Below, piece by piece: positions 1 through 8,011 of a stretch of DNA of 64,000 nucleotides; the stretch's first letter is position 1, and each line of letters opens with the position of its first letter. A program made the position numbers and the translations under genes. The stretch covers positions 198,118 to 262,117 of the forward strand of contig NZ_JADPIE010000004.1 of assembly GCF_015666175.1 (NCBI RefSeq), in the 5' to 3' direction. The notes beneath the pieces were generated by a model, which saw nothing but the letters and a program-made list of their open reading frames with translations, was not told the origin of the DNA and ran no database searches. The stretch comes from Halonatronomonas betaini. Lineage in GTDB: Bacteria; Bacillota; Halanaerobiia; Halanaerobiales; Halarsenatibacteraceae.

Positions 1-293
1 GCCACAGAGACGATCTTGTTAAAAACGAATTAATGATAATGATAGAACACGGGGCTAGAATATTAGATGTTAGAGTTGAACACCCTATTTATGGAGAATT
101 AAAGGGTAATTTGATGTTAACTAATAAAAAAGAAGTTGAAGAATTCTTGAAAAAGGTAGAAGAAAATGATGCAGGTTTATTGGCTGAATTAACAGATGGA
201 ATCCATCTCCATACTGTAGAGGTAGCTAATAATGAGGTCTTAAAAAACTTGAAATCATCATTATCAGCAGAAGGGTATTTATTAGAAGGGTAA
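1..293 (+). CDS. niaR: NiaR niacin-responsive repressor, C-terminal 3H domain (5' truncated by window edge)
   Basis: The frame is open from base 3 and its start lies outside the window. What remains, about 96 residues, is the ligand-binding 3H domain of NiaR (YrxA), which follows an N-terminal winged helix in complete proteins. Visible family landmarks are a His as the first residue, the segment VEHPIYGEL, the LTEGIHLHT-like segment LTDGIHLHT with its paired histidines, and the AEGYLLEG end. The histidines form the metal/niacin site in this family. NiaR represses niacin uptake and NAD salvage genes. The next gene is a niacin-type ECF transporter component with a palindrome over its promoter, which supports the call. 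The missing N-terminus cannot be judged. Confidence 0.88.
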   Translation, partial: HRDDLVKNELMIMIEHGARILDVRVEHPIYGELKGNLMLTNKKEVEEFLKKVEENDAGLLAELTDGIHLHTVEVANNEVLKNLKSSLSAEGYLLEG

Positions 294-315
294 AATAAAT
301 TTAAATTTACTGTAT

Positions 316-339
316 ATACACTTGACAAATCACCTGTAT
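316..339. promoter_or_regulatory. Probable NiaR operator
   Basis: A 24-bp imperfect palindrome, ATACA-2-TGA-4-TCA-2-TGTAT (the numbers are unpaired bases). It overlaps the -35 box of the promoter for the niacin transporter gene. NiaR operators are palindromes of about this size lying on promoters of niacin uptake genes. The repressor gene itself is immediately upstream. The assignment rests on position and symmetry, not on a matrix score. Confidence 0.6.
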
Positions 340-350
340 ATTGAGATAAT
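322..350 (+). promoter_or_regulatory. Sigma-70 type promoter of the niacin transporter gene
   Basis: TTGACA at 322-327, a 17-bp spacer and GATAAT at 345-350. The -35 box is a consensus match. The site lies in the short gap between niaR and the ECF component gene and is covered by the candidate NiaR operator. Confidence 0.7.
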
Positions 351-384
351 ATAATAGAAATAAAATATGGAGGAGGATTTTGAT

Positions 385-915
385 TTGTTAAAAAGAAAAT
401 TGAAAGTTAAGGAACTTGTATATGCAGCTTTATTAACCGCACTGGCACTAATGATACCTTTAGTCTTTGGAACTTATTTAAGAATTTATATTCCACCATT
501 TTCAGCTACTCTGGCTTCACATTTACCGGTATTTTTATCAATGTTAATTAGTCCCTTTGCAGCAATCTTTGTTGGATTTGGCTCTGCTTTAGGATTTTTC
601 CTAGTCACCGGACCAGTTATTGGGGCCAGGGCTGCTATTCATATTCTAGTTGGAGGAACCGGAGCACTATTAATTAAAAAGGGCTATAGTTTTAAACTTG
701 CTTTATTATTAGTTTTGCCAATCCATGCTATTGGAGAAGCGCTAATAGTATTACCATTTGGTTTTTCACTGGCAGACGCAGGAATAATTGTTGGAGTTGG
801 TACAGCCTTGCACCATGTAGCAGATGCATTTCTGGCAGTAGCTGTTTATGAACTATTAAAAGCAGCCTCTTTTGATTTAAAACAGGAGGGAATTCCCAAA
901 CAGATTAGTAATTAA
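385..915 (+). CDS. niaX: ECF transporter S component, niacin type (NiaX-like)
   Basis: Integral membrane substrate-binding component (176 aa) of an energy-coupling-factor vitamin importer. It would bind niacin and use a shared EcfAA'T energising module encoded elsewhere. About six hydrophobic segments are visible, starting with LVYAALLTALALMIPLVFG, the N-terminal pattern usual for S components. An upstream ATG at 367 is in frame, but the strong GGAGGAGGA lies at 369-377, inside that reading. The TTG at 385, eight bases downstream of it, is therefore the better start. The substrate is inferred from the adjacent niaR and its operator-like palindrome. Other small vitamin S components look alike, so substrate confidence is lower than family confidence. 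Confidence 0.78.
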   Translation: MLKRKLKVKELVYAALLTALALMIPLVFGTYLRIYIPPFSATLASHLPVFLSMLISPFAAIFVGFGSALGFFLVTGPVIGARAAIHILVGGTGALLIKKGYSFKLALLLVLPIHAIGEALIVLPFGFSLADAGIIVGVGTALHHVADAFLAVAVYELLKAASFDLKQEGIPKQISN

Positions 916-922
916 AAAATAT

Positions 923-964
923 AAATTGCAGGCAGATTAGTTCTTGCCTGCAATTTCTTTATTT
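923..964. terminator. Bidirectional intrinsic terminator
   Basis: A 12-bp inverted repeat, 923-934 (AAATTGCAGGCA) with 945-956, separated by 10 bases and flanked by T-rich DNA on the + side and A-rich DNA on the other. It sits between the convergent niaX and PRPP synthetase genes and can serve both. Confidence 0.8.
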
Positions 965-1951
965 TTATATATTAGAGCTTTTTAATACTTTTTTAGGGAC
1001 CCCCTTGAATAAGGAACTAACAGAAATTCCATTATGAACCCGATAGATAGTTTCTGCAAAAAGAGGTGCCACAGAAACTAATTTTATTTTTCTAGAATCT
1101 GTAATCACCTTATTATTTACAGAATCGGTGCTTACCAGTTCTTCTATAGGGCTATTTTCAATTCTTTCTACACCTGAATCATTTAATAATATATGTGATA
1201 ATCCAGCAAATATTCTTCTAGCTCCCCGTTCCTTTAAGCCTCTGGCTAGATCGACTAAAGTTCCACCTGATATGCTAAAATCATCAAAAATCAAGGCATC
1301 TCGATCTCTAACATCACCTATTATTTCAAGTATTTCTGCGCTCTCATTATGATATAATCTTCTTTTATCTCCAATAGCAACTGGTCTATTTAAATAAGCT
1401 GAATATCTTCTTGCTTCTTTAGCAAACCCTGCATCAGGAGACACAACAACTGTATTACTCAAATCATAATTTTTCATAAAATATTCACAGAGAATAGGCA
1501 TTGCATATAAATGATCAACTGGATTTTTAAAAAAGCCCTGTATTTGAGGGCTGTGGAGATCCATTGTAATAACTCTATCAGCACCTGCAAGCTCTATTGA
1601 TTCTGCACAGACTCTTCCTCTAATTGAAACTCTAGGTTCATCTTTTTTATCTCCCTGGGCATAACTGAAAAAGGGTATAATAGCGGTGACTGACTGTGCA
1701 CTTGCCCTTTTAAATGCATCCATCCAGAATAATATTTCTGTAAATTCATTATTGGGCTCAAGACCAATAGACTGGACAAGGTAAACATCTTTATCTCTGA
1801 CAGTCTCTTTACTTTTAACCATTATATTTCCTTCAGTAAAATTAATAACTTCAGATTTTCCAGGTTTAATCTTCAAATACTCACAGATTTTGTCTGCAAA
1901 CTTTTTACCTGAACTTCCTGCAAATATTTTAATTTCATTATTATCAGACAT
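965..1951 (-). CDS. Divergent ribose-phosphate pyrophosphokinase (PRPP synthetase) family protein
   Basis: A 328-residue protein with the two-domain phosphoribosyltransferase-like fold of PRPP synthetases, which make PRPP from ribose 5-phosphate and ATP. Landmarks are the N-terminal FAGSSGKKFA, the central IPFFSYAQGDKKDEPR, MDLHSPQIQGFF and the PRPP-loop region ALIFDDFSISGGTL. Several of these differ from the classical class I motifs (usually Y-x-Y-A-R-Q-D and V-D-D-x-x-D-T-G/A-G-T). It may be a paralogue of the housekeeping enzyme. GGAG lies nine bases before the ATG at 1951. An in-frame TTG at 1960 directly abuts the GGAG and is less likely. Single-gene unit, convergent with niaX and divergent from the next small membrane-protein gene. 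Confidence 0.8.
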   Translation of the reverse strand: MSDNNEIKIFAGSSGKKFADKICEYLKIKPGKSEVINFTEGNIMVKSKETVRDKDVYLVQSIGLEPNNEFTEILFWMDAFKRASAQSVTAIIPFFSYAQGDKKDEPRVSIRGRVCAESIELAGADRVITMDLHSPQIQGFFKNPVDHLYAMPILCEYFMKNYDLSNTVVVSPDAGFAKEARRYSAYLNRPVAIGDKRRLYHNESAEILEIIGDVRDRDALIFDDFSISGGTLVDLARGLKERGARRIFAGLSHILLNDSGVERIENSPIEELVSTDSVNNKVITDSRKIKLVSVAPLFAETIYRVHNGISVSSLFKGVPKKVLKSSNI

Positions 1952-2023
1952 AATTATCAACTCCAGAGTATTAAAATATATTTCTTATTCATTACTTATA
2001 TAAAAAGTTAGATAATCCTGCAT

Positions 2024-2052
2024 TTGCATAATTAAATTTATTCTGCTATAAT
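2024..2052 (+). promoter_or_regulatory. Sigma-70 type promoter
   Basis: TTGCAT (2024-2029), a 17-bp spacer and TATAAT (2047-2052), about 30 bases before the start of the small membrane-protein gene. Confidence 0.65.
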
Positions 2053-2081
2053 TTTATTTCTAGGAAGCAGGAGGTTATAAT

Positions 2082-2414
2082 ATGAAAAAGTTGATTTTTA
2101 AATACTATATAGAGCTCCATAAAGTTATTAATAAAAAGTTTGATATTAAGCATATATTACAATATTTTATTGGTATTTTCGCAGGAGCAGTTGGTCTATA
2201 TTCTTTATTATATCATGATTTAGTTACAGCAGTTATTGTATTGATTGGTTTTTCAATTTTGAACCAATTATTTCATAAGTTATTTAAGAAACTTCCAATG
2301 ACAAGGATTATGATTAAAGCTGATGATATGTCTAAAGAAGATTTTAAAAAAGAGGTAAGAGATGTAATCCAGAAAGATATCGAGCAGAAGATCAACAATA
2401 ATAATAAAGATTAA
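2082..2414 (+). CDS. Small membrane protein of unknown function
   Basis: 110 residues, family not recognised. A basic N-terminal stretch is followed by two hydrophobic segments (about residues 25-43 and 46-62), then a charged, lysine-rich C-terminal tail of about 40 residues (DDMSKEDFKKEVRDVI...), probably helical and cytoplasmic. The start is secure: CAGGAGG lies eight bases upstream of the ATG, with its own promoter just before. It is a monocistronic unit between divergent PRPP synthetase and convergent ychF, so context gives no functional hint. Confidence 0.75.
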   Translation: MKKLIFKYYIELHKVINKKFDIKHILQYFIGIFAGAVGLYSLLYHDLVTAVIVLIGFSILNQLFHKLFKKLPMTRIMIKADDMSKEDFKKEVRDVIQKDIEQKINNNNKD

Positions 2415-2419
2415 TTTTA

Positions 2420-2458
2420 AAAAGCAACCCTTTCAGAAGAGAACAGGGTTGCTTTTAT
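2420..2458. terminator. Bidirectional intrinsic terminator
   Basis: AAAAGCAACCCT at 2420-2431 pairs with AGGGTTGCTTTT at 2445-2456, with a 13-base loop. A-tract and T-tract lie on opposite sides, so it can stop both the small membrane-protein gene and the converging ychF. Confidence 0.85.
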
Positions 2459-2475
2459 CATTGGTTTTAAATTAT

Positions 2476-3570
2476 TTATGAAACATTAAATCTAAAGTTG
2501 CAGACGTCGCCATCATGAATTATATAATCCTTGCCTTCTAATCTCAAAACTCCTTCTTCGCGAGCGTCTTTATATGAGCCAGTTTCATTTAAATCCTCAA
2601 AACTAACAACTTCTGCACGAATAAATCCTCTTTCCATATCTGAATGAATCTTACCAGCAGCATGGGGAGCAGTTGAATTTCTTTTTACAGTCCAGGCTCT
2701 AACTTCCTTTTCACCTGCAGTCAAGAATGTAATTAAATCTAATAATCTATAACCTGCTCTTATTAATCGATCAAGTCCAGAATTTTCAATTCCTAAATCT
2801 TCTAAAAATAATTGTTTGTCTTCTTCATCAAGCTCAGCAATATCAGCTTCAATTTGTGCGCTAACAGTTATAACTTCTGCGCCTTCTTCTGCAGCATATT
2901 CCCTGACCATTTCAACATATCTATTATTATCATCGTTAATCTTATTTTCATCAACATTACAAACATAGATTGTAGGTTTTGCAGATAATAATTGAAGTTC
3001 TTTTGTCAATCTCTGGCCAGTTTCATTTAATTCAACTTGCCTGATATTTTTTCCGTTTTCCAGTTCTTCTATTAATTTATTCAATTCCTCTAGTTCTTTT
3101 AAATATTCTTTATCTCCACTTTTGGCTTTCTTTTCTGTTTTCTCTAAACGTTTTTCAATTGTAGCCATATCAGCTAGCATTAGCTCCAGATTAATAGTTT
3201 CAATATCATCTATAGGATCAATTTTATTATTAACGTGGGTTATATTATCATTAGTAAAGCATCTAACAACCTGAGAAATAGCATCTACTTCTCGAATGTG
3301 AGATAAAAACTTATTTCCAAGACCTTCACCCTTACTTGCTCCCTTTACCAGACCAGCTATATCTACAAATTCTATCATTGCAGGGGTCTTTTTTTCTGGA
3401 TTATATATATTCGTTAAAATATCCAGTCTCTCATCAGGAACATTAACAACTCCTATATTGGGATCAATTGTACAAAAAGGGTAATTTTCAGCATCAACCT
3501 GGACCTTTGTGAGAGCATTAAATAATGTGGACTTTCCAACATTCGGTAAACCAACAATTCCTATTTTCAT
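2476..3570 (-). CDS. ychF: Ribosome-associated P-loop ATPase YchF (Obg-like family)
   Basis: 364 residues, the usual length for YchF. The G1 loop GLPNVGKST is at residues 7-15, DIAGLVKGAS forms G3, and NVDE replaces the usual NKxD. That substitution is the YchF signature and explains ATP preference over GTP in the family. A coiled-coil arm follows (about 130-200), and a C-terminal TGS domain ends in IHDGDVCNFRFNVS. It binds ribosomes and is linked to translation and stress control. GGAGG precedes the ATG. Monocistronic; its stop is shielded from the converging upstream gene by a shared terminator. Confidence 0.95.
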   Translation of the reverse strand: MKIGIVGLPNVGKSTLFNALTKVQVDAENYPFCTIDPNIGVVNVPDERLDILTNIYNPEKKTPAMIEFVDIAGLVKGASKGEGLGNKFLSHIREVDAISQVVRCFTNDNITHVNNKIDPIDDIETINLELMLADMATIEKRLEKTEKKAKSGDKEYLKELEELNKLIEELENGKNIRQVELNETGQRLTKELQLLSAKPTIYVCNVDENKINDDNNRYVEMVREYAAEEGAEVITVSAQIEADIAELDEEDKQLFLEDLGIENSGLDRLIRAGYRLLDLITFLTAGEKEVRAWTVKRNSTAPHAAGKIHSDMERGFIRAEVVSFEDLNETGSYKDAREEGVLRLEGKDYIIHDGDVCNFRFNVS

Positions 3571-3806
3571 TTTTTCCTCCTTATAATTAGCTTTCCTTAT
3601 ATATCATATATCATTTGAAAAGATTTTTAAAGGCTTTAAATAAATTATTATTAAATAAAAATTACTTAATAAAATAAAAATTAATTTTGTTGCTGAAAAC
3701 TATAGATTTTTAGATTTAAATATGTTATATTGAATACTGATTTATTATATTGAGTAGATAGTAGGTAAATATAAATTGCTAAATATTATATTAGGGGGAA
3801 TTCAAA

Positions 3807-4835
3807 ATGAAGAGAAAAATTGTGTTTTCATTAGTGTTTATTTTAACAATCACGTTTATAGGTGCTGCATCAACTAATATTCTTTCATTAAACATTAATC
3901 AAGAAGAGACTATCTGGAGATTCAGTTATACAGATAAAGCAGGTAGTTATATGGATCAATATGCTCATAAGTTTAAAAATAAGATTGAAGCTGAAACTAA
4001 GGGGAAAGTTAAGGTGGAACTATATCCAGCCAGTATTTTAGGAACAGGGGAAGATATGATAGAACAGGCCCAAAATAATGTAGTACATTTTAATTTAGTT
4101 TCAGATAAGAATATAGCTAGTTATATACCTGAAAGCCAAATTTTCCAGCTGGAATATCTATTTCCAGATGATATTAATAAGTTAACTGATTTAATCAATA
4201 GTGAGAAATTCTCTAATCTTATAGAAGAATCTTTTATTGAGAAAAATATCTTTCCATTAGGATATTTTGCTTCCGGTTGGGAACTTATCTCTGCAAATGA
4301 CTATATCAATCATCCAGATAAATTAAAGAACTATAATCTTAGGGTAGCGCCAAATAAGTTTAATATAAGAAATTATGAAGAATATGGAGCAAATGTTACA
4401 GCTATAGATTCTGTTGAAGCCTACAGTGGCCTTTATTTTGGGGTTTTTAATGGGCAGGTAGCTAACCTGTCAACTATTAAAGAAATGGGATTTTATAATA
4501 CACAAGAATATTTAATTGAGACAAAATCAAATCCTGATATTAATATTTTGATTACAAATCCAACTTTTTATAATTCATTGACAGATGATTTAAAAGATAT
4601 ATTGAATAATGTTATCTTAGAAATGAAAGATTTCTCAAAGAAATTACAGCAAAAACATTATGATGATAATTTAAGAAATATTAAGCATGCTAAAGAAAAC
4701 ATAAAAATTCTTAGTTTAACTAAAGAAGAAAGACAGTTATTTAAAAGAGATGCTCAAAAGATTTGGAGTTATTATGAAGAAATTCCAGGTGATAATGCCT
4801 CAGAGCTACTAAATTATTTAATAAATATAAATTAA
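3807..4835 (+). CDS. TRAP-type C4-dicarboxylate-like transporter substrate-binding protein (DctP family)
   Basis: A 342-residue exported solute-binding protein. Residues 1-22 form a signal segment (basic MKRK, then a hydrophobic core ending in AAS). Family landmarks are the early TDKAGSYMDQYAHKFKNKIEAETKGKVKVELYPASILGTGEDMIEQ region. Further on come LRVAPNKFNIRNYEEYGANVTAIDSVEAYSGL and GVFNGQVANLSTIKEMGFY, where DctP proteins carry the ligand-carboxylate arginine and the substrate-gating segment. TRAP systems need DctQ and DctM membrane subunits, and none is adjacent. A terminator follows directly and a good Shine-Dalgarno (AGGGGGAA) precedes. The ligand cannot be predicted. It may partner with a distant DctQM or act as a sensor protein. 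Confidence 0.85.
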   Translation: MKRKIVFSLVFILTITFIGAASTNILSLNINQEETIWRFSYTDKAGSYMDQYAHKFKNKIEAETKGKVKVELYPASILGTGEDMIEQAQNNVVHFNLVSDKNIASYIPESQIFQLEYLFPDDINKLTDLINSEKFSNLIEESFIEKNIFPLGYFASGWELISANDYINHPDKLKNYNLRVAPNKFNIRNYEEYGANVTAIDSVEAYSGLYFGVFNGQVANLSTIKEMGFYNTQEYLIETKSNPDINILITNPTFYNSLTDDLKDILNNVILEMKDFSKKLQQKHYDDNLRNIKHAKENIKILSLTKEERQLFKRDAQKIWSYYEEIPGDNASELLNYLININ

Positions 4836-4851
4836 ATCTTAAATACTCCGG

Positions 4852-4882
4852 AAAAAGCCCTTGCAAAAGGGCTTTTTTAATT
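4852..4882 (+). terminator. Intrinsic terminator
   Basis: AAAAAGCCCTT (4852-4862), loop GCAA, AAGGGCTTTTT (4867-4877) and a continuing T-tract. It ends the DctP-like gene as a single-gene transcript. Confidence 0.92.
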
Positions 4883-5185
4883 TTTTTTCCAAAAAAATTT
4901 TATTAATTTATTATTTAATAAAGTCTATAAAATGATATCGATTAATCAATTATTTTTGATAATTAAATAAAAGTATTAAATTAATGTGATAATATATTGA
5001 TATTTGAATACTTTAAGTGTTTTTTAAAACTTTAAATTTTTGAAGGACTTTTATATTTTATCGAGTATTATAATATTAAGATATTATTTTTATTTATTAA
5101 TATTTGAATTGAAAGGGGGATAGGGGAGATACATTTTAAGTTGTTTTCATAGAAAATCAAGAATTGAGAATCAATAAAAAAATTA
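4883..5185. other. AT-rich intergenic region upstream of the peptide-transport operon
   Basis: About 300 bases of almost pure A/T with no open frame preceded by a ribosome-binding site. A TATAAT at 5069-5074 could be a -10 box, but no convincing -35 lies 16-18 bases before it. A purine-rich run (GAAAGGGGGATAGGGGAG, about 5111-5128) is far from the start codon and unexplained. This is presumably the promoter and leader region of the binding-protein gene. Confidence 0.4.
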
Positions 5186-5201
5186 GGAGGAGTATTTTTA
5201 T

Positions 5202-6929
5202 ATGAAAAAACTTACCATATTAGTCTTATTATTTGCTTTTGTTTTATCAGCATCTGTTGTAACGATGGCCGAAGAAGTAGAACTTAAAGATCCCTGGGTT
5301 TCAGAAAAACCTCAGGGTGAGCATGGAGGAACTATAATGCAGGCAGTATTAGGAGATCCAAGAACTTTTAATACTGTAATAGCTAATGAAACATCGTCAA
5401 CCGATGTTACTGATGGTCCTATATTTGAGGGCTTAGTGACCAGGCATGGTGTAACCACCGAATTTATTCCTAGGCTAGCACATGACTGGGAAATTAGCGA
5501 AGATGGAACAGTTTACACTTTCTATTTAAGAGAAGGAGTTCAATGGCATGATGGTGAACCCTTTACTGCTGACGACGTTATCTTCACAATGGATGTAATT
5601 AGCGATGAAGATATTCCAACAAGTACTAGAAGTGTCCTAAGAGTAGCTGGAGAATTTCCTGAGTATAGGAAGATTGATGACTATACAGTAGAATTTGAGC
5701 TTCCAGAGCCTTTTGCTCCATTTATGAATTCTATTGGAACTTATATTATTCCGGAGCACAAACTCAGAGATGCTTATGAGGCAGGAGAATTTACAGAAGC
5801 CTGGGGTGTTGATACTGACCCAAGTGAAATAGTTGGTACAGGTCCATTTATGTTAACAGATTTTGTTCCAGGTGAAAGAATAGTTAAGGATGCTAATCCT
5901 TATTACTGGCGTTTAGATCCTGAAGGAGAAAGACTTCCTTATTTAGATAGATGGGTTAAAGTTATTGTAGAAAGTACTGAAGTTCAGGATTTATTATTCC
6001 AGAATGGCGAGGTTCACTTTAACTCCATACAGGGTAGAAACTATGGCCGTTTTGAACAGTTAAAAGAAAGAGGAGATTTTGAACTAATAGATGCTGGTCC
6101 AACCTTTAGTACAAATTTCTTGGTTTTTAATCTTAATCCTAATAATCCTAACTTAGAAGATAGGCCAGAGAAAAAGGAATGGTTTGACATTCTTGAATTT
6201 AGAAGAGCTGTTGCCCATGCCTTTGATAAAGATACAATGATAAATCAGGCCCAGGCTGGCTTTGGAACTCCTCAGTGGAGTCCGGTTAGTACCCCTAATC
6301 AGCAGTTCTTAAACGAAGATGTTAGAACCTATCCTTATGATCTAGATCGCTCAAGAGAGCTTCTTGAAGAAGCAGGATTTGAATGGGATAATAATGGTAA
6401 TTTAGTTGACTGGGAAGGCAGAGAAGTTGAGTTTAATATTGCTACCAATGCAGGTAATGATGAGAGAGAGACAATAATGAATATAATTGCTGATGACCTG
6501 AGAGAATTAGGTATGCAGATTAACACAGCTCCAGTTGAATTTAATGCATTAGTCAACCAGCTTCAGAGCGAGTTTGATTTTGATACAATCTTAATCGGTC
6601 TGACTGGTGGAGTAGAACCACATAGTGGCGCTAATGTTTGGACATCTGATGGTCCTCTTCATATGTGGCATCCAATGCAGGAAGAGCCTCACAGAGATTG
6701 GGAAGCTAGAATAGATGAACTCTTTGAATTAGGGGCTCAGGCTGTTGAAATTGAAGATAGAATTGAGTATTATAATGAGTTCCAGGAAATCATAGCTGAT
6801 CAGGTGCCATTAATTTATACAACAGCACCTAATGCTATTTATGGAGTTAGAAACAATTTAGAGAATCATAATATCAGTGCTTATGGTGGGGTAACCTGGA
6901 ATCTATATGAACAGTATCTTGCATACTAG
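5202..6929 (+). CDS. Peptide/nickel-type ABC transporter substrate-binding protein (family 5)
   Basis: A 575-residue exported binding protein of the OppA/DppA class. The signal peptide runs MKKLTILVLLFAFVLSASVV and ends at TMA before EE, with no lipobox cysteine. It would therefore be soluble in a periplasm, which fits an outer-membrane-bearing cell. The body has the family landmarks: FEGLVTR, LAHDWEISEDGTVYTFYLREGVQWHDGEPFTADDV and VGTGPFMLTDFVPGERIV. AGGAGG lies nine to ten bases before the ATG. It heads an operon with two permeases but is separated from them by a hairpin terminator, which would favour more binding protein than permease. The ligand is probably oligopeptide, suggested by the nearby D-aminopeptidase, but this family also binds sugars and nickel. 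Confidence 0.9.
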   Translation: MKKLTILVLLFAFVLSASVVTMAEEVELKDPWVSEKPQGEHGGTIMQAVLGDPRTFNTVIANETSSTDVTDGPIFEGLVTRHGVTTEFIPRLAHDWEISEDGTVYTFYLREGVQWHDGEPFTADDVIFTMDVISDEDIPTSTRSVLRVAGEFPEYRKIDDYTVEFELPEPFAPFMNSIGTYIIPEHKLRDAYEAGEFTEAWGVDTDPSEIVGTGPFMLTDFVPGERIVKDANPYYWRLDPEGERLPYLDRWVKVIVESTEVQDLLFQNGEVHFNSIQGRNYGRFEQLKERGDFELIDAGPTFSTNFLVFNLNPNNPNLEDRPEKKEWFDILEFRRAVAHAFDKDTMINQAQAGFGTPQWSPVSTPNQQFLNEDVRTYPYDLDRSRELLEEAGFEWDNNGNLVDWEGREVEFNIATNAGNDERETIMNIIADDLRELGMQINTAPVEFNALVNQLQSEFDFDTILIGLTGGVEPHSGANVWTSDGPLHMWHPMQEEPHRDWEARIDELFELGAQAVEIEDRIEYYNEFQEIIADQVPLIYTTAPNAIYGVRNNLENHNISAYGGVTWNLYEQYLAY

Positions 6930-6960
6930 TATTTTATCATTATAGATTTAGTACTGCCAG

Positions 6961-6990
6961 GAAGGGGGGCTATCCCCCCTTCTTATTTTT
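6961..6990 (+). terminator. Strong terminator between binding-protein and permease genes
   Basis: GAAGGGGGG (6961-6969), loop CTAT, CCCCCCTTC (6974-6982), then TTATTTTT. No separate promoter is evident before the permease gene. The hairpin therefore probably acts as a partial terminator that sets the ratio of binding protein to permease. Confidence 0.85.
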
Positions 6991-7030
6991 AAGCAATTAT
7001 AATATTTTTATAGAAAGGAGCCTATAGTTC

Positions 7031-7999
7031 ATGAAAACGTATATAATAAGAAGAATACTATATGCTATCCCACTACTTTTAGCAATTTCATTATTTTCAT
7101 TTATGATAATGCAATTATCACCAGGTGATTATCTTGATCAATTGAGAATGAATCCAGATATATCTAGACAGGTGCTTAATACAATGGAAAGAGACTTTGG
7201 ACTGGATAGATCAGTACCTGAACAGTATGCACTCTGGTTAGGACAGGTGCTTAGAGGAAATTTAGGTCGCTCTTTTACTTATCGAGTTCCTGTTACCCAG
7301 GTTATTGGGAGTAGAATAATGAATACACTTATTTTATCTTTTGCAGCTATGGTCCTGGCCTGGGGTGTTTCAATCCCGGTAGGAATCTATTCTGCAACAA
7401 GAAAATATACAATAGGTGATAATATATTTACCAGTCTGGCCTTTGTTGGCTTATCCATTCCAAATTTCTTTTTTGCCTTACTTTTATTATATGGAATAGT
7501 TACTTTCAACTTGAATTGGCCGATTCAGGGCATGACTAGCATTACTCATGATATGATGACCCCGGTGCAGCAATTTATTGATATTTTAAAACACTTAGCT
7601 GTTCCGGCAGTGGTCTTAGGTACAGCTTCAATGGCTGGACTAACCAGACAGATGCGAGGGCAGATGATTGATGCTATGACTTCAGATTATGTAAGAACAG
7701 CCAGATCTAAAGGATTAATGGAGAGGGTAGTAGTTTATAAACATGCTTTAAGAAATGCTATTAATCCAATGATTACGATCTTTGGTTTTCAAATTAGTGC
7801 ATTGCTTGGAGGAGCAGCCTTAACTGAAATAGTAACTGGCTGGCCAGGTTTAGGTACCTTAATGCTAAATGCGGTTAGATCAAAAGATCTTTATCTTGCT
7901 ATGGCAGGTTTAATGATGGGTAGTGTATTATTAATATTAGGAAATCTTATTGCTGATGTTCTTTTAGCAATGAGTGATCCAAGAATAAGGTATAATTAA
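7031..7999 (+). CDS. Peptide ABC transporter permease, DppB/OppB type
   Basis: 322 residues with six membrane segments: one at the N-terminus (YIIRRILYAIPLLLAISLFSFMI), then a periplasmic loop, then the five-helix BPD_transp_1 domain. The cytoplasmic EAA loop that docks the ATPase is visible around SDYVRTARSKGLMERVVVYKHALRNAINP. It would form a heterodimer with the next gene product and move substrate delivered by the upstream binding protein. AAAGGAG precedes the ATG. The following permease starts 12 bases after its stop, so the two are co-transcribed. Confidence 0.94.
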   Translation: MKTYIIRRILYAIPLLLAISLFSFMIMQLSPGDYLDQLRMNPDISRQVLNTMERDFGLDRSVPEQYALWLGQVLRGNLGRSFTYRVPVTQVIGSRIMNTLILSFAAMVLAWGVSIPVGIYSATRKYTIGDNIFTSLAFVGLSIPNFFFALLLLYGIVTFNLNWPIQGMTSITHDMMTPVQQFIDILKHLAVPAVVLGTASMAGLTRQMRGQMIDAMTSDYVRTARSKGLMERVVVYKHALRNAINPMITIFGFQISALLGGAALTEIVTGWPGLGTLMLNAVRSKDLYLAMAGLMMGSVLLILGNLIADVLLAMSDPRIRYN

Positions 8000-8011
8000 G
8001 GGGGGGATAAA

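Noticed and set aside
4883-5185. Riboswitch in the long leader of the peptide-transport operon
   Set aside because: The region is nearly all A/T with no conserved stems or recognised motif; only a poor -10 candidate was found.
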